A DNA stretch of 64,000 nucleotides from Comamonas testosteroni (GTDB lineage: Bacteria > Pseudomonadota > Gammaproteobacteria > Burkholderiales > Burkholderiaceae_C): NCBI RefSeq assembly GCF_003569915.1, contig NZ_KZ984446.1:113309-177308 (forward strand), written 5' to 3'. The notes below the pieces were generated by a model. The model was not told the origin of the DNA, did no database searches, and saw only the letters and a program-made list of their open reading frames with translations. The position numbers and the translations under genes were made by a program. Every line of letters begins with the position of its first letter. The stretch's first letter is position 1. Below are positions 43,003 through 50,612 of this stretch, piece by piece.

Positions 43003-43467
43003 ATGCGCCGCTTTCTTTCCCTGTTCATGATGCTGTTGCTAGCCCTGCGTGGCCTGGCAGGCGATGTCATGGCCATGGAAAGCCCAGCAGCCCATTCGCC
43101 AGCGCATAGGGTCGCTGCCGTCACGCAGCAGATGGCGGGCATGGATCATTCCATGGCGCATGGCTTGCCCGTGAATATGGACATGAGCCATGCTGAACAT
43201 GCTGCGATGACCATGCGGCATGGCCCAGATCACAGCGCTGATCACGCCTCTGCCAGCGTCCAATGCGGCGCAGCGGACGCCAGCGACTGCGGCTCTCATG
43301 ACGGCCACTGCACCACTTGCGGCCTGTGCCACACGGCTCTGGGCCAGCCTCAGTGGGCTCTCTTCAATACTCCCGTTCCTGCAACGATTCAGCCCCGCCA
43401 CGGCACTGATCGCTTTGCCAGCATTGCGCCCATCGCGCTGATCAAGCCACCGATTTTTGCGGTCTGA
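43003..43467 (+). CDS. Small exported Met/His/Cys-rich protein (CopL-like)
   Basis: This 154-residue protein has an N-terminal hydrophobic segment (MRRFLSLFMMLLLALRGLAG) and then many Met and His residues (MDHSMAHG, MDMSHAEHAAMTMRHG) and a cysteine cluster, CGSHDGHCTTCGLC. This composition fits a periplasmic copper- or metal-binding protein, like CopL or related small proteins preceding copper-resistance genes. It is the first gene of the copper cluster; 118 bp including a repeat copy separate it from the next. A regulatory or buffering role is inferred. Confidence 0.6.
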   Translation: MRRFLSLFMMLLLALRGLAGDVMAMESPAAHSPAHRVAAVTQQMAGMDHSMAHGLPVNMDMSHAEHAAMTMRHGPDHSADHASASVQCGAADASDCGSHDGHCTTCGLCHTALGQPQWALFNTPVPATIQPRHGTDRFASIAPIALIKPPIFAV

Positions 43468-43487
43468 CACCCTAGGTGCGTCCGCAA

Positions 43488-43545
43488 TTTTGATAGCTGC
43501 CAGCCTATTTTTTATCTAGGCTTGAGGCTTGAAAGCCTCAAAATC
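43488..43545 (+). repeat. Dispersed ~55-bp repeat, copy 5 (diverged)
   Basis: The head TTTTGATAGCTGCCAGCC is intact, but the core reads CTAGGCTTGAGGC and the tail GCCTCAAAATC, so it is more diverged than the others. It lies between two genes of the copper cluster. Confidence 0.6.
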
Positions 43546-43585
43546 CTTGCGGTCGTGAATCCGGTCTCGACTTCAGGAATCTCTT

Positions 43586-43930
43586 ATGCGCACAGCGCAT
43601 TCTCTTGTTTTTTTGGCTCTGGCCACTGCCATGCTGGGCGCGGCTTTGCCTGTCTCTGCGGCAGATGCTGTGCAGCCCTCTGCGGCCCGCCCCGCAGTCT
43701 TTGACCCCGCCGCGCCCACTGCACCACTGCACCATCAGGCGCTGCCCACCAGCGGCAGCATCGTCGATCATAGCGGTGACTGGAAAGCGGCCAATGCCGC
43801 AGTAGCGCGGTTTCCGCGTGGTCACGCCGATGTGATTCGCTGGGAAAAAGCCCAGGCTGCCGCAGAACCTTCATCAAACGACATGCCGGCTGAAGCACAT
43901 CAGCACCACATGCAGAAAGGTCAGCCATGA
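43586..43930 (+). CDS. Small periplasmic protein of the copper cluster, function unknown
   Basis: This 114-residue protein has a clear signal peptide ending LPVSA-ADAV. The mature part contains LHHQALPTSGSIVDHSGDW and a C-terminal His-rich end, EAHQHHMQKGQ, that could bind copper. I cannot name the family. Its stop overlaps the TolC-type lipoprotein start by four bases (ATGA), so it is translated with the efflux channel and is probably an accessory to it. Confidence 0.65.
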   Translation: MRTAHSLVFLALATAMLGAALPVSAADAVQPSAARPAVFDPAAPTAPLHHQALPTSGSIVDHSGDWKAANAAVARFPRGHADVIRWEKAQAAAEPSSNDMPAEAHQHHMQKGQP

Positions 43931-45360
43931 AGCGCGTCCTACCCCTGCTGACTGCGCTCACTCTTGCGGGCTGCGCCAGCGTCTCGCCCGACGGTCTGCG
44001 CGGCGATGTCGCCCAGCACACCCAAGGCCGCTTGCCCGCTGGCGCGCAACTGCCTTCGCCCGATGCACAAGCCCAGCAAGATGCGCAGCAGCAGATCAGC
44101 GATTGGCTCCAGCAACCCGTCGATGCCGATACCGCTGTGCGCATTGCTCTGCTGAACAACCCCGGTCTGCAGGCACAACTGGCGCAGCTGGGCATTGCCG
44201 ACGCGCAGCGCGTGCAGACCCTGACCCTGCCCAACCCCAGCTTTACCTTTGGCCGCTTTCGCAATGGGCATGAGCGCGAGATCGAGCGCCAGCTCAGCTT
44301 TGGTCTGGTGCAGCTCATCACCCTGCCCTGGCGCAGCCGCTGGCAAGGCTGGCAGATGGAGCAGGCCACGCTGACCGCGGCCCAGCAGGTACTGCTGCTG
44401 GCCGCAGACACGCGCCGCGCCTGGCTGCGCGCTGTGGCGGCTGAGCAAGCACTGGCCGCCAACGAGCGCATGCACGAAGCCGCAGCCCTGGGTGGCGAGC
44501 TGGCCCGCCGCATGGCGCGCGTCGGCAACTTCAGCAAGATGGACCAGGCCAGGGAACTGGCCCAGCAGCAGCAGGCTGCTGCCCAGTTGACCCGTGCACG
44601 CCTGAACGCCCAGCTGGAGCGTGAACAACTCGCCCGCCGCATGGGCCTGTGGGGCCAGCAGCTCCAGTTCAAACTACCCGAGCATTTGCCCGCCCTGCCC
44701 AAAGCCGCAGACCTGCGCAGCGGTGATGACGCCGAAGCCACGGCCCTGCGCGAGCGCCTGGACCTGGGTGCGCTGCGCCGTGATCTGGATGTGAGCGCGG
44801 GCCGCCAGGGCTGGGCCACGGTGGGCAGCATCTTTGGCGATATTGGCGCCACCTACAGCAACAACACCAGCACGGATCGCAGCACCGGCCACAGCGACAA
44901 AACCCAGGGCTGGGAGTTTGATGTGCCGCTACCGCTGTTTGACTGGGGCTTTGCCGCACGCGGCATGGCGCAGGGCCAGGTGCTGCGCAGCGCGGCCCTG
45001 CTACGCGACAACGCCATCCGCGCGCGCAGTGAGGCGCGCAGTAACTGGCTGGCCTACCGCACAGCCTATGACCTGGCCCTGCAGCAACAGGCCGAGGTTT
45101 TGCCGCTCGCCAAGCTGATGCAGGAAGAGACTGTGTACCGCTACAACGGCATGTTCATGAGCGTGTGGCAGCTGCTGGCCCAGGCCCGCGCCACCACGCA
45201 GGCTGTGGTGACCGCGACCGAGGCACAGCGCGACTTCTGGCTGGCCGAGACGGATTTGCAGCTTGCCTTGACCGGCACATCACCTGGAACATCACCTGGC
45301 ACCACACCCACCATTTCAACCACTGCAGCGCCTGCTGCCACAACCGAGGCAGGCCACTGA
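43927..45360 (+). CDS. TolC-family outer-membrane lipoprotein (copper cluster)
   Basis: This 477-residue protein has lipobox TLAGC in its first 17 residues and the two long helical repeats of outer-membrane factors (ALLNNPGLQAQLAQLGIADAQRV; later RSEARSNWLAYRTAYDLALQQQAE). It should form an outer-membrane duct. There is no RND pump or adaptor gene in this cluster, so it must work with a system encoded elsewhere or act differently. It is followed by the multicopper oxidase gene with 1 bp between. The C-terminus has a Thr/Pro-rich tail with a short TSPGTSPGTTPT repeat. Confidence 0.88.
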   Translation: MKRVLPLLTALTLAGCASVSPDGLRGDVAQHTQGRLPAGAQLPSPDAQAQQDAQQQISDWLQQPVDADTAVRIALLNNPGLQAQLAQLGIADAQRVQTLTLPNPSFTFGRFRNGHEREIERQLSFGLVQLITLPWRSRWQGWQMEQATLTAAQQVLLLAADTRRAWLRAVAAEQALAANERMHEAAALGGELARRMARVGNFSKMDQARELAQQQQAAAQLTRARLNAQLEREQLARRMGLWGQQLQFKLPEHLPALPKAADLRSGDDAEATALRERLDLGALRRDLDVSAGRQGWATVGSIFGDIGATYSNNTSTDRSTGHSDKTQGWEFDVPLPLFDWGFAARGMAQGQVLRSAALLRDNAIRARSEARSNWLAYRTAYDLALQQQAEVLPLAKLMQEETVYRYNGMFMSVWQLLAQARATTQAVVTATEAQRDFWLAETDLQLALTGTSPGTSPGTTPTISTTAAPAATTEAGH

Positions 45361-45361
45361 T

Positions 45362-46747
45362 ATGCAACGCCGATCCTTTTTTACCGGTGCAGCCACCGCA
45401 GTCGCCGCCGCCACCGTCAGCAAGGTCGCCTTGGCGGCGCTGCCCGAGCCTGCCATGCAAAGCAGTGCGGATACGGCCGCGCCGCTCGCACCGCCCAATG
45501 GCCGCCCCTACCACCCGGTGGTCACGCTCAACGGCTGGACCACGCCCTGGCGCATGAATGCCGGCGTCAAGGAATTCCACCTGGTGGCTGAGCCCGTGGT
45601 GCGCGAAGTGGCGCCCGGCTTCTTCGTCAATATGTGGGGCTACAACGGCCAGTCGCCGGGGCCGACGATCGAGGTGGTGGAAGGCGACAAGGTGCGCATT
45701 TTTGTCACCAACCGCCTGCCCGAGCACACGACCGTCCACTGGCACGGCCAGCGCCTGCCCAATGGCATGGACGGGGTGGCCGGGCTGAACCAGCCGGCCA
45801 TTCCGCCCGGCAAAACCTTTGTCTATGAGTTCGAGGCCCGCCGCCCCGGCACTTTCATGTACCACCCGCATGCGGATGAAATGGTGCAAATGGCCATGGG
45901 CATGATGGGCTTGTGGATCACGCACCCAAAAGGCAAACACCCACTGATCGCCGATGTGCAGCGCGACTACGCCTTTTTGCTGGCCGCCTATGCGGTGGAG
46001 CCCGGCGCGGCCACGCCCCGCGTCAACGAGATGACGGATTTCAATATCTGGACTTTCAACAGCCGCGCCTTCCCTGCCATCAGCCCCATGGTGGCCAAGC
46101 AGGGCGACCGGGTGCGCATCCGTGTGGGCAATCTGACCATGACCAACCACCCCATCCACATCCACGGCCATGAATTTGAAGTGACCGGCACCGATGGCGG
46201 CCCCGTGCCCCACAGCGCCCGCTGGCCCGAGGTGACCACCGATGTGGCCGTGGGCCAGATGCGCCAGGTGGAGCTGATTGCCGACGAGCCCGGCGACTGG
46301 TCCTTTCACTGCCACAAAAGCCACCACACCATGGGCGCCATGGGGCATGGCGTGCCGACCATGATTGGCGTCGACCACAGCGGCCTGGTGGGCAAGATCC
46401 AGAAGATCGTGCCCGACTACATGCTGATGGGCGAGCGCGGCATGGGCGATATGGGCGCCATGCAGATGCCGCTGCCCGACAACACCTTCCCGATGATGAC
46501 GGGCAAGGGCCCGTTCGGGAACATCGAAATGGGCGGCATGTTCACCACCTTCAAGGTGCGCAAAAACCTGGGCGCCAACGATTACCGCGCCCCCGGCTGG
46601 TACCCCTACCCCAAGGGCACCGTGGCCTACGAGTGGCAAGGCGCGCCGCTGGATGCGAAAGCACCTCGCCAGACCACGCCAGGCACTGCGCCGGGTGCGC
46701 CCACGGTACACAAGCCTGCAGCGGGAGGCGGCCATGAGCACCATTGA
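45362..46747 (+). CDS. Periplasmic multicopper oxidase (copper-resistance type)
   Basis: This 461-residue enzyme has a Tat-type signal (RRSFF in the first residues) and the copper-ligand motifs of multicopper oxidases: VHWHG, YHPHADE, HPIHIHGHEF and FHCHKSHH. It should oxidise Cu(I) to Cu(II) in the periplasm. A Met/His-rich region at about 340-390 (MGERGMGDMGAMQM) and the C-terminal HEHH are likely copper-docking sites. It sits between a TolC-type lipoprotein and DUF411 genes. The T1-site methionine could not be assigned with certainty. Confidence 0.9.
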   Translation: MQRRSFFTGAATAVAAATVSKVALAALPEPAMQSSADTAAPLAPPNGRPYHPVVTLNGWTTPWRMNAGVKEFHLVAEPVVREVAPGFFVNMWGYNGQSPGPTIEVVEGDKVRIFVTNRLPEHTTVHWHGQRLPNGMDGVAGLNQPAIPPGKTFVYEFEARRPGTFMYHPHADEMVQMAMGMMGLWITHPKGKHPLIADVQRDYAFLLAAYAVEPGAATPRVNEMTDFNIWTFNSRAFPAISPMVAKQGDRVRIRVGNLTMTNHPIHIHGHEFEVTGTDGGPVPHSARWPEVTTDVAVGQMRQVELIADEPGDWSFHCHKSHHTMGAMGHGVPTMIGVDHSGLVGKIQKIVPDYMLMGERGMGDMGAMQMPLPDNTFPMMTGKGPFGNIEMGGMFTTFKVRKNLGANDYRAPGWYPYPKGTVAYEWQGAPLDAKAPRQTTPGTAPGAPTVHKPAAGGGHEHH

Positions 46748-46773
46748 CGCTCAATCAGATTGCTACCAAGAAC

Positions 46774-46826
46774 ATAGCTATCTGCCTATATATCTTATGG
46801 ACTAGAACGCTGTTTATTTCAAATTC
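46774..46826 (+). repeat. Dispersed ~55-bp repeat, copy 6
   Basis: ATAGCTATCTGCC head, TATGGACTAGAACGC core and TTTATTTCAAATT tail, located between the multicopper oxidase and DUF411 genes. Confidence 0.8.
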
Positions 46827-46867
46827 TTCAAATCTCAAGCACTGATGTGATGAAAGGAACCCACACC

Positions 46868-47362
46868 ATGCAAACCACTACGACTAACCGCCGCCACGCT
46901 CTGCACCTGCTCGCCGCTGCTGCAGGTCTGGTCGCCCTGCCCGCACTGGCTGCCACACCCGCCAAGACACCCATGGAGGTCTGGAAAGACCCGAACTGCG
47001 GCTGCTGCAAGGACTGGATTGAACTGATGGAAAAAGCTGGCTTTGCCATCACCGTGCACGACGTGGGCAATAGCGCCGTGCGCGCCAAGCTGGGCCTGCC
47101 GCAGAACCTGGGCAGCTGCCACACCGCGCTGGTCGGCGGCTATGTCGTTGAAGGCCATGTGCCCGCTGCCGATGTGCACAAGCTGCTCAAAGCCAAGCCC
47201 AAGGCACTGGGCATCACCGTGCCCGGTATGCCCATCGGCAGCCCCGGCATGGACGGCCCCGAATACAAGGGCCGCAAAGACCCGTTCGATGTGCTGCTGG
47301 TCACCAAGAACCTGATGAACAGTGGTGTCAGCACTACCGTCTTCACCAGCTATCGCTGCTAA
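46868..47362 (+). CDS. DUF411 domain-containing metal-binding protein
   Basis: This 164-residue exported protein has a signal peptide ending PALA-ATPA and the DUF411 core VWKDPNCGCCKDWIELMEKAGF, whose CGCC motif likely binds copper. GSCHTALVGGYVVEGHVPAADV is the second conserved block and supplies another Cys/His site. ATG 46868 is chosen because AAAGGA precedes it, over a nearby upstream ATG. DUF411 proteins are common in copper and silver resistance loci; here it follows the multicopper oxidase gene. Confidence 0.9.
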   Translation: MQTTTTNRRHALHLLAAAAGLVALPALAATPAKTPMEVWKDPNCGCCKDWIELMEKAGFAITVHDVGNSAVRAKLGLPQNLGSCHTALVGGYVVEGHVPAADVHKLLKAKPKALGITVPGMPIGSPGMDGPEYKGRKDPFDVLLVTKNLMNSGVSTTVFTSYRC

Positions 47363-47387
47363 GCCTGCTCAGACCTTGAAGTCATTC

Positions 47388-47735
47388 ATGAAAAAATTAC
47401 TCATCACCACCTTCGCAACCCTGAGCATGACGCTGGCCGCGCCTGTCTTTGCGCAGGATCACTCGGCCCATGCAGGCCATGGCGCAGCCGCTGCATCCAG
47501 CAATGCTGAAGCCGTCATGACCGCCGGCGAAATCACCCGTGTCGATGCGCGCACAGGCAAGCTGACCATTCGCCACGAAGATATCAAGAATCTGGACATG
47601 CCCGCCATGACCATGGTGTTTGCACTGGCTGATTCTGCCAAGCCTGCTGACTTCAAGGCGGGCGACAAGGTGCTATTCCACGCCGAAGACAAAGACGGCA
47701 CGCTGATCATCACGCGCATTCAGCCTGCGTCCTGA
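47388..47735 (+). CDS. CusF-like periplasmic copper-binding protein
   Basis: This 115-residue protein has a signal peptide ending APVFA-QDHS, a short His-rich segment (HSAHAGHG) and a small beta-barrel domain with ITRVDARTGKLTIRHEDIKNLDMPAMTMVF. The His and the Met-Pro-Ala-Met-Thr-Met stretch match the CusF Cu(I)/Ag(I) site, which also uses a Trp here replaced by other residues. It should carry copper in the periplasm. It is the last gene of the copper cluster; a hairpin follows. Confidence 0.88.
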   Translation: MKKLLITTFATLSMTLAAPVFAQDHSAHAGHGAAAASSNAEAVMTAGEITRVDARTGKLTIRHEDIKNLDMPAMTMVFALADSAKPADFKAGDKVLFHAEDKDGTLIITRIQPAS

Positions 47736-47743
47736 TGAAAGCA

Positions 47744-47780
47744 GACCAGCCCTGCAATGGCTTTTTTGGCAGGACTGGTC
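47744..47780. terminator. Hairpin between convergent copper and ankyrin genes
   Basis: The stem GACCAG-C-CCTGC pairs with GCAGG-A-CTGGTC around a 13-base loop containing TTTTTT. It lies 9 bp after the CusF-like stop and probably terminates that transcript. Confidence 0.65.
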
Positions 47781-47802
47781 GTCTTCATCTGTAACTTCCC
47801 CG

Positions 47803-48312
47803 TCAACGCCCCGTGCGTGCTGCCGCAATATGAGCGGCAGTGCGCTCGAGCAAGTCCTGAGGAACATCTCTTTCACTCAACGCCAGTAGATCATGGGCGC
47901 TGCGCCCCTTGATATCTCTGTGCAGCAAGTTCACCTTGCTGGACCAGAACCAGCGCACCGCCTCCCACTGCCCATAGCTCACCGCCATCAGATAAGGTGT
48001 GCGGCCCTCTGGATCAGCGGTCTTATCCAGATCAGCGTCCGCCTGCCTGAGTAGTTCCAGCATTTCGAGGCGCCCATTAAATGCAGCCCAGGCCGTGGCT
48101 GTCAGCCCTGTGCTCAGGCTGACCTGATCCAGCGGACTGCCCTGCTCAACCAGCCATCGGGCCGCTTCATCGTTGCCACAGTTCAAGGCCGTGATCAGCG
48201 CATTGAGGCCCGTACTTTTCTGGACATAGGCCATATCGTCCCCCGCCAGCAGGCGCTGCTCCATCTCAGCGATATCGCCCTTTTCGGCGGCTTTGAGCAG
48301 TTTCATGGTCAT
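47803..48312 (-). CDS. Ankyrin-repeat protein
   Basis: This 169-residue protein consists of about four ankyrin repeats (TGLNALITALNCGNDEAARWLVEQGS; TGLTATAWAAFNGRLEMLELLRQADA; GRTPYLMAVSYGQWEAVRWF), a fold for protein-protein contact. It has no signal peptide or membrane segment. Its start follows the stop of the SMI1/KNR4-like gene by three bases, so the pair is an operon. Ankyrin proteins next to SUKH-type proteins are frequent in toxin-immunity loci, but no toxin gene is present here. Confidence 0.85.
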   Translation of the reverse strand: MTMKLLKAAEKGDIAEMEQRLLAGDDMAYVQKSTGLNALITALNCGNDEAARWLVEQGSPLDQVSLSTGLTATAWAAFNGRLEMLELLRQADADLDKTADPEGRTPYLMAVSYGQWEAVRWFWSSKVNLLHRDIKGRSAHDLLALSERDVPQDLLERTAAHIAAARTGR

Positions 48313-48315
48313 GTA

Positions 48316-49308
48316 TCAATACATCCACTTCCTGATCAGCGCCATGCCCAGTCGCTGTGCCAGCAGTTGTTCCGCCAGCTCATCCCCATCATCTCGCCCC
48401 TGCGCCATGGCATGAGCTGTGCATAGTGCCTTGAGGCTCAAGGTGTCGAGATAGTCGCCCACATCATCGAAGACACGGGTCAGCAAGGGGCTGCTGTCAT
48501 GGTCAAGATACCAGACGGAGCCATCGCGGCGGTCAAGGCACCAGAGGTTGCCATTGCCTAGGTAGTCACCAAAGGCGACCAGCTCGCCTATTGCTGCCGT
48601 CAAGGCAACCGCCTCCTGCGGGCCCGCCATTTCCACAATATCGGCGATGCCGGGAAAGACCACCTGCACCGGGCCTATGGCGTCCATATCCTCGTCGGGT
48701 TCTTCACGATCAAAGCGCACAGCGAGCAGGCGCTCGGCCCAGTCCAGCACGCCCAGTTGCAGGTGATAGTCTCTTAATGATTGCGACAGTGCGCAGCCCA
48801 GCCGCCATTCACACAGGCGAAGCTCAGCAGGGCTGCAGGGCGTGACCTGGGCGGGTTCCTCATCCATCCAGGCATGGGCCTGCAGGCCCAGATGCCAGAA
48901 ATCCAGCCGTTCCTGCATGTTCGCAAACTGCGCTGGCCAGAATAGCTCTGGCACTTGCGCTTCTGCCCAGACAGGAAGCGGCGTGGTAAAGCGCGGGCTG
49001 CGCCCGAACTCGGCTTGCAGCATCTGTTGCCAAACTTGACTATCCGCCGAGCCACCTGCTGGCCAGTTCATTTCACGCAGTACGGCCACAGGTAGCCACG
49101 GTGCGTAACCCATGCGGCTTTCGGCATCGGCACTGCGCGCAATCAAGCGCAGCGTGGGCTGACCCAATACAGCTGCAGGCGAGGTCTGACCAGCAGCATC
49201 AACCGCTTCCAGTTGCGCCAGCGCATCCTGGGGCAGATCGACCCAGTCGCTGGATTGCAGTTCTGGCAGTGCCTGCACCAGGGCGGGCAAGTCTTTGAAG
49301 ATTTTCAT
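48316..49308 (-). CDS. SMI1/KNR4 (SUKH)-like protein
   Basis: This 330-residue cytoplasmic protein has no signal peptide. The C-terminal third fits the SMI1/KNR4 fold: VFPGIADIVEMAG, then AFGDYLGNGNLWCLDRRDGSVWYLDHD, followed by the FDDVGDYLDTLSL helix. Members often act as immunity proteins against polymorphic toxins or as general scaffolds. The first ~200 residues are Trp- and Leu-rich without a named domain. It is divergent from the LRR-kinase gene (38 bp between starts) and co-transcribed with the ankyrin gene. Confidence 0.65.
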   Translation of the reverse strand: MKIFKDLPALVQALPELQSSDWVDLPQDALAQLEAVDAAGQTSPAAVLGQPTLRLIARSADAESRMGYAPWLPVAVLREMNWPAGGSADSQVWQQMLQAEFGRSPRFTTPLPVWAEAQVPELFWPAQFANMQERLDFWHLGLQAHAWMDEEPAQVTPCSPAELRLCEWRLGCALSQSLRDYHLQLGVLDWAERLLAVRFDREEPDEDMDAIGPVQVVFPGIADIVEMAGPQEAVALTAAIGELVAFGDYLGNGNLWCLDRRDGSVWYLDHDSSPLLTRVFDDVGDYLDTLSLKALCTAHAMAQGRDDGDELAEQLLAQRLGMALIRKWMY

Positions 49309-49346
49309 GCGAGCAATCTGTGCGCAGCGCGTAGACTGCGCCTCCT

Positions 49347-50612
49347 ATGTTGACGCTAGAGCAGTTTTATTCCGGGCTGGCCGATGGTTCGCTGGCCCGT
49401 GCACACCATATCAGGCTGAGCGACGGTCTGGCGGAGTTTCCCGCCGCGCTGTATCAGTTGGTCGATACGCTGGAGATTCTGGATCTCTCGGGCAATCAGC
49501 TCACCACGTTGCCTGATGAGCTGACCCGCTTCAAAAAGCTGCGCATTCTGTTTGCCTCCAATAATCCTTTCACCGAGCTGCCGCGCGTGCTGGGCCGCAT
49601 GCCTCAGCTGGAGATGGTGGGTTTCAAGGCCTGCCAGATTGAGCATGTGCCAGAGGACAGCCTGCCGCCGCGCCTGCGCTGGCTGATTTTGACGGACAAC
49701 CGGTTGCAGTCCCTGCCCGACGCGATGGGCCACTGCCCGCGCCTGCAAAAGCTGATGCTGTCCTGCAACCAGCTAAAGGCTTTGCCCGCCAGTCTGGTGC
49801 GCTGCGAGAAGCTGGAGCTGCTGCGCCTTGCCAGCAACCAGTTTGAGAGTGTTCCCGAGCAGGTCTTTGCACTGCCCGCGCTGGCCTGGCTGGCGATTGC
49901 GGGCAATGCATTTACTCAAAAAAGTGAGCTGCTAGCCTATAAGACATATGGACTAAAGCCCATTTCTTATCAAAATCTGCAGTTGTACGAGCTTTTGGGC
50001 GAGGGGGCCAGCGGTCATATCTACCGCGCCACCGATGGTCAGCAGTCGCTGGCACTCAAGGTTTTCAAGGCCGCGTACACCAGCGATGGTACGCCGCAGT
50101 CCGAGCTGGCTGCCGGTCTGGCGGCCGGCCAGCACCCCCATCTGCTCACACCACTGGCCGCTGTGACTGGCGCGCCTGATGGGCAACTGGCCATGGCTTT
50201 GCCCCTGCTGAGCGCCGATATGCAGCCGCTGGCCGGGCCGCCGAGCTTTGACAGCTGCACGCGCGATGTCTATGCGCTGCAGCTGCGCCTGACCCAGACT
50301 GTGGCTGACCGCTTGCTGCAAGGCATTCGCGCTGCGGTGCAGCATCTGCACCAGCGCGGCCTGTTGCATGGCGATCTGTATGCGCACAACACGCTGTGCA
50401 ATCTACAGACAGGCGAAGCCGTCCTCAGCGATATGGGCGCCGCGGCATTGCTCAATGACTTGCCCGATACGCAGAAAGCGCAGCTGCAGCAGATGGAGCT
50501 GCGTGCGCTGCGCATTCTGGAGGCCGAAATTCAGGCCTTGGTCGCTTCAACGCTTACTGCAGGAAAGCAGGCTTGGCATAGCCCGCAAACTTGCTGTCCA
50601 CCACGGCCTTGA
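49347..50612 (+). CDS. Leucine-rich repeat protein kinase
   Basis: This 421-residue protein has about seven LRRs (residues ~20-185, e.g. LEILDLSGNQLTTLPDELTRF), a ~20-residue linker and a protein kinase-like domain. The glycine loop is LLGEGASGHIYRA, the ATP-binding lysine Lys238 (ALKVFK), the catalytic loop HGDLYAHN with Asp343, and the metal site SDMG with Asp362. Arg of HRD and Phe of DFG are changed, yet the key residues remain. The linker (about 193-211) is encoded by a repeat copy. The end of the protein overlaps the convergent MetQ-like gene by 59 bp, and the C-lobe looks shorter than in a full kinase. Role unknown. Confidence 0.85.
   Translation: MLTLEQFYSGLADGSLARAHHIRLSDGLAEFPAALYQLVDTLEILDLSGNQLTTLPDELTRFKKLRILFASNNPFTELPRVLGRMPQLEMVGFKACQIEHVPEDSLPPRLRWLILTDNRLQSLPDAMGHCPRLQKLMLSCNQLKALPASLVRCEKLELLRLASNQFESVPEQVFALPALAWLAIAGNAFTQKSELLAYKTYGLKPISYQNLQLYELLGEGASGHIYRATDGQQSLALKVFKAAYTSDGTPQSELAAGLAAGQHPHLLTPLAAVTGAPDGQLAMALPLLSADMQPLAGPPSFDSCTRDVYALQLRLTQTVADRLLQGIRAAVQHLHQRGLLHGDLYAHNTLCNLQTGEAVLSDMGAAALLNDLPDTQKAQLQQMELRALRILEAEIQALVASTLTAGKQAWHSPQTCCPPRP
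49925..49978 (+). repeat. Dispersed ~55-bp repeat, copy 7, inside the LRR-kinase gene
   Basis: AGCTGCTAGCC head, TATGGACTAAAGCCC core and TTTCTTATCAAAAT tail, in frame within the coding sequence between the LRR and kinase domains. It encodes SELLAYKTYGLKPISYQN. Confidence 0.75.
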
